Shown one piece after another: positions 56,215 through 64,000 of a stretch of DNA of 64,000 nt. Positions within the stretch are counted from its first letter, which is position 1; the number at the start of each line of letters is the position of its first letter. This DNA is from Paguma larvata (lineage: Eukaryota; Chordata; Mammalia; Carnivora; Viverridae): assembly GCA_030068075.1 (NCBI GenBank), contig CM057839.1:46776960-46840959 (forward strand), written 5' to 3'. The position numbers and the translations under genes were made by a program. The notes under the pieces were generated by a model. That model had not been told where the DNA came from and did no database searches. It saw only the letters and a list, made by a program, of their open reading frames with translations.

Positions 56215-56375
56215 TGTATCACATATTAATGAAGAGTATGAACTCGTGATCCAAATCCTAATTCAGTCGGTTAGTATATGTACAGCATTGAGAAGACTTG
56301 TAATATTTGGGGAGTCAGTTTCTACATGTGTTAAATGGAGCAAATAAGGATATCTCTTTCATAAAATTGTGGGTA
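56215..56375 (+). mobile_element. MIR, plus strand
   Basis: 'atgaagagtatgaactcgtg', 'atccaaatcctaattcag', 'ggagtcagtttctacatgtg' and 'ttaaatggagcaaataagga' match the MIR order, head to core. Confidence 0.6.
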
Positions 56376-56934
56376 AACAAAAGCTAAGGAAACAAAAAAC
56401 TGAGACAAAACATTTATTATTACCAAAATATCACAATAAGTTCAACCTGTAATATAGCGAAATTGAAGTTCTCTTAAATTTCCCACGAGTATTTTGAAAT
56501 TAATAAACTTTCTTATATTCTTCTACTTAAAATAAAAATTTAAAGCAGTTAGATCAAGCATTTCAAATAGGCAAATTTGTTGATTTCTGGACAGATTTTT
56601 ATAAAACATTTAAGAATTTATGTTAGCATATATTCATCAATTTCTAAACTATGTTTCTAAACGAAAGCTAATTCTGATTTTAATTTACCTTTTTTCTTCT
56701 TAATGTTACCATGGCTTAGAATGGTGCATCCATGAAGGACAAAATGAAGGGTTATTTATTAAAGAGTTTTGAGTAAATTCTTAGCTGGATAAGGATTCTC
56801 ACAAACCTTGTTTTCTAGCCAGGATATAAGATCTGGAGCTAAAGAATTACTGCTCATTTTTTCTCATGACTAAGACCACCATGCCGATTTTATATTTTAT
56901 ATTTTCATTGTCATGCCAATAGTATACAATATGG
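56376..56934. other. Unassigned AT-rich sequence
   Basis: No gene or namable repeat. Confidence 0.55.
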
Positions 56935-57442
56935 TGCTATGGATTGAATTGCGTATGCTCAAAATTCATATTTTGAAGCCTTAACTACTAGTGTCACTGG
57001 ACTTGGAGATAAAGCCAGTGAATAAAAAGACTATATTCCAAATATCCCACCTGAGAAGAATTTAATGTAAACTAATTCTAAATTGTTAAAAATAAAGCAC
57101 TTTTTAATGCATAAGGAGGTAATTAGCATTGCTGAGATCATAAGTATGGGGTCCTTCATACAACAGGATTAGTGTCTTAAAAAGAAACACCAGAGTTCAC
57201 TCTCTCTTGTGTACATGTTCTTCCTCTCTCCCTCCCTCCACTCCCCCCACCATCCATTATGTGCACAAAAGAAGGTCGTATGAGCACCCAAGATATGGTT
57301 GCCTACAAGCCAGGAAGAGGGGCTTCACCGTGATAGTGACCTGATCTCAGACTTCAACACTTCAGAACTGAGAAAATAAATGTCTTTTGTTTGTGGCACC
57401 CAGTCTGCAATATTTTGTTATAGCAGCCCTAGCCAATAAACC
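56935..57442 (+). mobile_element. MLT1 LTR (ERVL-MaLR), plus strand, with a 95-bp insertion
   Basis: Starts 'gtgctatggattgaattgcg', then 'aaaattcatattttgaagcc' and 'cttggagataaag'. It is interrupted at about 57,016 and resumes at 57,112 with 'aaggaggtaattag', 'aacaggattagtgtcttaa' and 'ctacaagccaggaagagg'. The end is 'gcaatattttgttatagcagccctag'. In other MLT1 copies the 'ggagat-gggcc' and 'ggaggtaatta' parts are only a few bases apart, so the 95 bp between them are foreign. A solitary, non-coding LTR. Confidence 0.82.
57016..57110 (+). repeat. 95-bp block, copy B of a local duplication, inside MLT1
   Basis: Same orientation as copy A, 1.28 kb downstream of it. Left boundary at the shared CAGTGAATAAAAAG, right boundary near TTTTTAATGCATAA. 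No A-tail or target duplication is evident, and the LTR continues directly on both sides. Confidence 0.93.
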
Positions 57443-58635
57443 ATGTGAAGTAAGAACTACTCTTTTTTTTTTTCATTTTTACAAACTGCATTGTCTAATT
57501 AGGGTATATAAAATTATTTAATCTCAACCACGGGTTATTATCATTTAATTGGATCAAATCAAACTGTTTGCCACTTCATCCTGTCCTGAAATATTTTCAT
57601 ATTTTTCAAACACATGGGCCCAAAATTCTTGGGGTTATTTAAGGAACATATGACTGCCTTCTGCCTATCTCTTGCTTTGATTGACTCTAATAACATGCTT
57701 CTGAAGTCATTCTTAAGAATAGATAATAAATGTTGTGCATCCCAGTAGATTTAATCAAGATTTATCTTCTAAATAGAATCAGAAATCCACATGGAGAGAA
57801 GATTAAATAGGCAAAAATGAAAAATACATTAATGGCCTAAGGAAAACTAAGAGAAAATAAAAAGTAAAGGCAAAGAAATACTCTTTGGACACAGAAAAGA
57901 TAAGCATTCTCACTTGAAAAACTGAATTAACTTGGTGGAGAGCAAACTCGAAAGCCTGTCCCCAGAGATTTTAGAAAAGAACATAGAGATAAACATGATG
58001 CTACATGGGAGAGACAAGAAATAGAATAAATATTAAACGTGGGTATCTTTAAATGGTTTTAACTCAATTAGGCCATTAGCTTCTGGTTACGATGTAGACA
58101 GTCACTAGAGATCATCACTTTTAGACAAGCAACAAAAAGCTAAACAGTGTCAGATTTAAAACCTGTTTGAGAATTGTGGATATAAAACTCAAGGAAATAA
58201 TGAATTTTCCATAGTATAGAAGAGACCCCTTTTTGCTTGCTCTCCTGCTAGAATGATGGTAACAGGAGGGATCTGACACAGTCAGGATAAGGGGACCTAG
58301 GATAAGCGTAGTGACTATTGACAACTCCGCATCATCTAGCATGAAGGATTACATCACAAGTAGTCCTACCTGCCAACTGTTTCCCATGGTTCGTGTCATG
58401 CGAGGTATGTTTTTATATCTTGTTTCTGATAGTTACATGAGTATCTACAATTGTTAACACTTAATCAACTGAGTATTTATGATCTGATGATTTAAAATAT
58501 GCAAACTATACTTTAAACAACGTATTAATTAAACAAAGATTACTTAATGTTTTGAAGGCTTCAACAGAAATACGCATGTTATAATACAGATAAAATGAAA
58601 AGAAACAAGTGAAAGTTAAAAGAAAAATGAGAAAT
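57443..58635. other. Unassigned sequence
   Basis: No gene or namable repeat. The minus-strand frame at 58,121-58,342 has no domain. Confidence 0.5.
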
Positions 58636-58842
58636 GGGGTGCCTGGGTGGCTCAGTCAGTTAAGCGTCCGACTTCAGCTCAAGTCATGATCTCGCAGTTC
58701 ATGAGTTTGAGACCTGCATCGGGCTCTGTGCTAACAGCTCAGAGCCAGAACCCTGTTTTGGATTCTGTGTCTCCCTCTCTTCCCCTCCCCACTTATACTC
58801 TGTCCCTCTCTCAAAAATAAACATTAAAACTTTTTTTTTAAA
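58636..58842 (+). mobile_element. Felid SINE, plus strand
   Basis: A well-preserved head, GGGGTGCCTGGGTGGCTCAG, then TTAAGCGTCCGACTTCAGC and CTCGCAGTTCATGAG. The body is shortened and the tail is TCAAAAATAAACATTAAAAC. Probable TSD ATGAGAAAT / ATGAAAAAT. Confidence 0.96.
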
Positions 58843-60930
58843 TGAAAAATCCAAGAGGTGTATATTCTAAAAAAGTAAGAGTAGATCCAAAGAGCAGACC
58901 TAGAATATGTGGAGTACTGATGATTCCAAAAAAAGAAAAATAAAGGATAAACTTTTATTACTCTGAGGAACAGTGTACATCTTCAGATTTAAAACAATAT
59001 TTCCTAGGCTTTACTTGCTGAATAAATGAATATATATGTATATACACACATAAATAGAAGACACATATCTAAAAATGATCAGGCAGATGACACAAATCCA
59101 AATATCAAATAAAGAAATCTTCTAATGTTCTTGCAAAAAGAACATACGAATGGGAAAAGAAGCCAGAAAATAGCTTTGTATTTGTAAGTATACTTTCTTG
59201 ATATACAACGACTATAACTCAAGGCATTTCTACCCATTGTACACCATACTACATTCCTTTATGACAGCATCATAAATATATCTAAATAGGTACATAAAAC
59301 CAGTTAACCAATCATACAGACTTTTTGAGTAAATTAGTCTAGATTGCCTGTATCTTGGTGTAATGAAAAGTAATTCAGATTATAAATCTCAAGACCAGGA
59401 AAGTAAAATGCTTAAAAAGTTTTGAGTACTCACATATAAATTTTACTTCAATAAATCTGACTTAATTTTTAAAATTATGACTAATTATACTTAAAACATT
59501 ATTATATTTAAAGTTAAAATTAAATATATAGTTATTCTAAATTTAATATAATAGTGTGCTGTGGGCAGTGACTTTGTTATTGTTTACACAAGGTACAACT
59601 AAAATTGCTAAAATAAAGCTTAAAAATTTCATTGTAGTAAATATTCAATACCATCTCAACGGAGCAAGAATTTTGAAGTGAGTAATGAAGAGGTATCAAC
59701 ATTCCAAAGATATCATTGAAAATATATCTTTGAAAAAATATCAGTGAAAAGATTAAAAATCATAGAAGACAAAAGTAAAACATTTAGTTTGAGGGAAGAA
59801 GGGATATAAGTACGTTAAATAGCACTGCTGAAAAAATTGAAAAGAAAACTTGCATATGGGCATATTGTTAGATGATATCATACATTTATGGGTAATGTTG
59901 TCAGGTATGGCAATAGTACTGGAGTAACATAGAAGGATAGCCTTATATTTCAAATATGTATGTAAGATTATGTATGAGTGAAGGGTCATAAAATCTGTAA
60001 TTTAATTGAAAATTGATAAAGTAGTATCTGATTTATTTGGTTAAAAGGGGAGCATTTTGGAGAGTACTGTATATGTCATAACTTTTCAAAGAAAAAAAAT
60101 AAAATCTTTGTGTGTATAAATTTTCACACAGAGAGAAGATAACTTATTCAAACCATTATCAAGTATATAGATAATACATTTCCAAATACATTACAGTTGG
60201 ATTGATTTGGAAACTAAAATAATCGTGACAATAAGAAGAATCTTCCATACTAATATAAGAGAGAATAGACACAGTTATTATCGGGTAGGCATTAATGGAT
60301 CAGATGCATGTAAGGTAGTGAAAAATGACTACAAATTAGAAAAAAAAAATCTGTCATAATGTATACATTAAAGTAGGAAACAGAATAATAACTCCTTGTG
60401 TCTTCTGTAAAATCAAAGGCTGTACTTTATAACAATATTTTATCCATCTATGAGAGAAAATGTCGAATTAATTTTAGAAGTATTTATTTATGCATCTAAA
60501 GGTTAGTATGTGATTTTGGAAGTATCATAAATTTTAAAAAAAGAGAAAAAGAAAAAATAAAAAGGTAGAGAGAGAGAAAGAGGGAGAGAGAGAGAGAGAA
60601 GAAACTGGTCTTAATCTCTAGAGAGGTTTATTTATTTTCCAGTGGTTAAAGCAAGGACTTAGATTCACTATTATCTCCAAGGAAACAAAAAAGGTGGAGA
60701 GAATGTTCTCTTTGCCCTTTATAAATAGAGAAGATCATTTTCATTCACACTTACAATGAATTCCTCTTCCATTACTCTTTCATGGTAACATTACAATTTT
60801 CAAAAGGTTTCCATTGTCATATTTATTTTCTCCATGTATTATGCAGCCATAGAAATATCTATCAAGTTCATAGCAAAATACAAAGCAATAAGAATAAAGG
60901 GATATGAATATAACTCAAAATAATCTTGAA
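58843..60930. other. Unassigned AT-rich sequence
   Basis: About 2 kb with no gene or namable repeat. A (GA)n-rich run is at 60,564-60,600. It is long and AT-rich, with all frames short. Confidence 0.55.
60564..60600. repeat. (GA)n purine tract
   Basis: AGAGAGAGAAAGAGGGAGAG-type run, all purine on the plus strand. It is not part of a SINE, since no head or CAGGCTCC block is nearby. Confidence 0.9.
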
Positions 60931-60934
60931 AATA

Positions 60935-61560
60935 GGCAGAATGTCTTAATAAGCATTTTTCCAAAGAAGACATACAGAGGACTATTACATACTTGAAAAG
61001 ATGCTCAACATTACTGATCATCAAATAAATGCAAACCAAAGCCACAAGGAAATATTGCCACACACCTGTTAGAATGGCATTAATCAAAAAGACAAGAAAT
61101 AGTAAGTGTTGACAAGGATGTACAGGAAAGGGAACCCTTGAGCACGGTTGATAGGAGTGTCAATTGATGCAACTACTATAGAAAATCTTCAAAAAATTAA
61201 AAATAGAACTACCATATGATCCAAAACTTCCACCTCTGAGAATGTACCCAAAGAAAATAAAAATATAAATTTGAAAAGATATACATAACCCCATGTTCAC
61301 TGTAGCATTATTTACCATAGCCAAGACATGAAAACAACCTAAGTGTCGACTGTAGATGACTGGATAAAGAAAATTATCTAAATATATACAATGGAATATT
61401 GCCATTTATAACAAATGGGATGGATCTAGAGGGTGTTATGCTAAGTGAAATAAGGTAGAGAAAGACAAATACCATATGATCTCGCTTATTATGTGGAACG
61501 TGAAACAAAACAAAAACAAAAAAACAAGCTCATAGATACCGAGAACAGAGATGAATAACA
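60935..61560 (+). mobile_element. L1 ORF2 C-terminus, L1MA-like
   Basis: Clear L1 order: 'ccaaagaagacatacagagg', 'tgaaaagatgctcaacatta', 'gccacacacctgttagaatgg', 'agaactaccatatgatcca' and 'catagccaagacatgaaaac'. 'ggatggatctagagggtgtt' and 'aaataccatatgatctcgc' follow. Stops and frameshifts break the frame. It ends near 'gaaacaaaacaaaaac', with the 3' UTR largely missing. Confidence 0.9.
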
Positions 61561-61989
61561 GAAATGGGGGAAAAGGGGCAAAATGGCTAAGAAGTTAAAA
61601 AGAAAAAAAAGGTAATATACATATAATAGCAAAGCAGTCTTGTTAGAATATCATCTTTTCAGTTTAGTGAATTTCAAAGTCTAGAAAACCTAAGTTTCAA
61701 GCAATTTGTGGGAGTCATAATTTGGTCTTCTTGAGATGTTGCCTTCACATGGAAAACTCAAGTTCAGTTGGGTTTTCCTCTCATTTTGATAGTCTGTGTG
61801 ATCACCAGCTCCCGAATTGGTCCTTGCCAATGGGGAGATTTCATCAAAACACTTATGTAATAAGAGATTCTTGGCCAATTTGAATGGCTGACTTCTTTCC
61901 GTGAGTGATCTCTAGCCCTTATAACTTAAGGTGTATGAGATTTTTAGGGAGGAGAGAATCCCTTTGAAATAGTATAAATATAAACCACA
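61561..61989. other. Unassigned sequence between two L1 pieces
   Basis: No gene. The region at 61,680-61,880 is less AT-rich and carries a 62-codon minus-strand frame of no known family. Confidence 0.5.
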
Positions 61990-62398
61990 TCTTCTTTCCA
62001 TTTGCAGCAACATGGATGGAACTGGAGGGTATTATGCTAAGTGAAATAAGTCAGTCAGAGAAAGACAGGTATCCTCTGTTTTCACTCATGTGTGGAACTT
62101 GAGAAACTTAACAGGAGATCATGTACGAAGAGAAGTAGAAAAAAATTACAAACAGAGAAAGAGGGAGGAAAATCATAATAGACTCTTAAATACAGAAAAC
62201 AAACTTAGGGTTGATTGGTGGGAGGAGAGGGAAAAATGGGTGATGGGCATTGAGGAGGGCACTTGTTGGGATGAGCAATGGGTGTTGTATTTAAGCAATG
62301 AATAATGGGAATCTACCCTCAAAACAAAGAGCACACTGTACACACTGTATGTTAGCCATTTTGACAATAAATTATATTAAAATAAAAAATAAATAATG
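61990..62398 (+). mobile_element. Carnivore L1 3' end, 5'-truncated, comparatively young
   Basis: 'gcaacatggatggaactgg' and 'atgctaagtgaaataagtc' (ORF2 end) continue into a carnivore-type 3' UTR ('ggttgattggtgggaggag', 'gggtgatgggcattgagg', 'ttttgacaataaattata'). An A-rich tail follows. Better preserved than any other L1 here. It repeats the same ORF2 stretch found at 61,415-61,480, so it is an independent insertion. No clear TSD. Confidence 0.9.
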
Positions 62399-62895
62399 TA
62401 AATACTTGCAAAGGATTCAATTAAGTTGAGCATGGGATATTGTGTAATGCCCAGCCAACTTCATAACCCTACCCAAAAGAAGTTAAAAAATAATCATACC
62501 ATGCTTACTTGAAGGAATTCTTCTTTGTTTTCTTAACAAGACTAATAGAAAGGACATTTTAACCCAACAGATTTATGAATCATAGTCAGTTTTTAAGAAT
62601 TCTATTTATTTATTTTACTTGTTCTGAGGAATAAGGCTGATATGGAATATGACAGTTCATAAGATTCTGCAAATATCTGTTTAATTGTTAACAGTGGAAA
62701 TAAAATAAATTATTTTGCCTGATTCAACATGCTCTTGTCTTCCTTAAGTGAGAAATCTGACTGTCAAAAGAGTCCTTACCACTCTTTAGGAATCTGCCTT
62801 TGAGTATAAAAAACTATCCAGCTATGTTAAACAGTAAATACAACCCTTACCTTCTATAGTGTCAAAGACTTTTGTCACCAGGTTTCAGCTAAAGT
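62399..62895. other. Unassigned AT-rich sequence
   Basis: No gene or namable repeat. Confidence 0.55.
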
Positions 62896-63260
62896 TGTTA
62901 TCTTAGTTTGACCTACTATAACAAAATATCATAAACTGGTGGTTTTTAAGCAACAAAAGTTTTCTTCTACAGTTCTAGAGATTACAAGTCCAAGATCGTG
63001 GTCAGGCTCTGGTGAGAGCCTTCTTTTGGGTTACAGAATGCCAATATGTTCTGGTATCCTCACAAGGCTTGAGGGCAGAGAAAGAAACCAAGTGTTCTCC
63101 TAACTCTCAAAGGGGTGTTAATCCCATTCACAAGGACTCCACCCTTCTGACCTCATCTAATCCTAATGTCATCCCAAAGGCTCTATCTTCTAATACCCAT
63201 ACATAGGGGAATAGGGTTTTAACATATAAATTTTGGGCGGGTATAAACATTCAGTTTGTA
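62896..63260 (-). mobile_element. MLT1-type LTR (ERVL-MaLR), minus strand
   Basis: 'ttgttatcttagtttgacc', 'aacaaaatatcataaactgg', 'cagttctagagattacaag' and 'gtccaagatcgtggtcagg' open a reversed MLT1/MST LTR. 'gactccacccttctgacctc' and 'taaattttgggcgggtataa' complete the order. Solitary and non-coding. Confidence 0.75.
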
Positions 63261-63862
63261 AGAGTTGATCAGGAAAAAATCAATACTGAAGAATTTTGTA
63301 AAACAAATAGCACATCTCCTTAACATGTTCTCAATAATTTTATATGTGCGTTTTAATAAGACTATAAGTAAATCTGAAGTACATCTCCAGTTGAAAACTA
63401 TTGCCCTAGAAGAAGATATTAGATTCAAGCTAAAGGTTAAGGTTGCAATCAGGTTGATGTTTTAGAAGGAATTGCTGAACTATGATTAATAACACTACAC
63501 TGTTGCTGCCTAATATCATCAGGCAGAACATCGCCAGGAGTCTGTTAAATAGAAACATATCATGGAAAGTGAGGATATTTAAAAATCTCCAGGAATTTTC
63601 CATACAGCATGTCTTTATATTAATAACACTCTATTAACATAGTAGCCTTATGATTCAGTATTATACTTTATATAATAACATTCTACTTCAGTCCGTCAAC
63701 ACCTAGGGAAGGCTAAGTATCCCTTGGGAAGTGACAACTGTTCCACAACACTCACAGTAGTAATGTATCAAGTAAACTGAGTTATTTCTAGTACATTTCT
63801 AGTTCACATGAGTGAACAACTGTGATTTTTTTTTTCAGATACCCTTTAATAAATCTCACAGA
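63261..63862. other. Unassigned AT-rich sequence
   Basis: No gene or namable repeat. A T-rich run lies just before the SINE. Confidence 0.5.
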
Positions 63863-64000
63863 GAGGGACCCTGGGTGGCTCAGTAGATTAAGCGTCCAAT
63901 TTTTGATTTCAGCTTAGGTCATGATTTCATGGTTCAGTTCATGGGCTCGAGCCACACATTGTGTTCTGCTCTGAAAGTGCAGAGCCTGCTTGGGGTTCTC
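63863..64000 (+). mobile_element. Felid SINE, plus strand, cut by window end
   Basis: Head GAGGGACCCTGGGTGGCTCAG, TTAGGTCATGATTTCATGG and a worn B-box zone (GGGCTCGAGCCAC). AGAGCCTGCTTGGGGTTCTC runs off the window. The CT-rich body and tail lie outside. Confidence 0.92.

Overview
This window is non-coding nuclear DNA from a mammal, almost certainly a cat (Felidae). The main evidence is about 31 copies or pieces of one tRNA-derived SINE. Its head (GGGGCGCCTGGGTGGCTCAG), internal promoter boxes, CT-rich body and A-rich tail fit the felid Can-SINE (SINEC_Fc type). A carnivore-style L1 3' end near 62.0-62.4 kb agrees. The rest is AT-rich, intron- or gene-desert-like sequence. I found no host exon, RNA gene, CpG island, CRISPR array or bacterial or viral operon. 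The open reading frames present are short chance frames, or frames running through SINEs, L1 or a DNA transposon.

Layout. 0-8 kb: unique AT-rich sequence, SINEs, an old L2, a strong Z-DNA-type repeat at 4.3 kb and an inverted SINE pair at 6.0-6.5 kb. 8-14 kb: a MIR, an old L1 3' half (8.5-10.3 kb) carrying a SINE, and a second, more decayed L1 (12.3-14.1 kb). 14-20.5 kb: SINEs, an MLT1 LTR and a SINE cluster in an AT-rich tandem repeat. 20.5-29.5 kb: mostly unassigned sequence with one SINE. 29.5-32.3 kb: L1 5'-UTR-like and ORF2 remnants. 34.3-38.2 kb: a three-layer nest in which an old L1 is split by a Tigger/pogo-type DNA transposon, and a SINE sits in one terminal repeat of that transposon. 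39-50 kb: SINEs, an MLT1-type LTR, an L1 end and an L2 of about 1 kb. 50-64 kb: MIRs, SINEs, an MLT1 LTR containing a short block whose near-identical twin lies 1.3 kb upstream, two L1 3' fragments, another MLT1 LTR and a SINE cut by the window end.

No genes work together here. What the window offers is a record of insertions: L2/MIR, then L1M, MLT1 and Tigger, then felid SINEs. No candidate for a new biological system was found. The most unusual items are the local 93-95 bp duplication (55.7/57.0 kb), the nested insertion with both target-site duplications readable, and the alternating purine-pyrimidine tract at 4.3 kb. Repeat family names come from remembered consensus sequences, without a database search. 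Family-level calls are firmer than subfamily calls.
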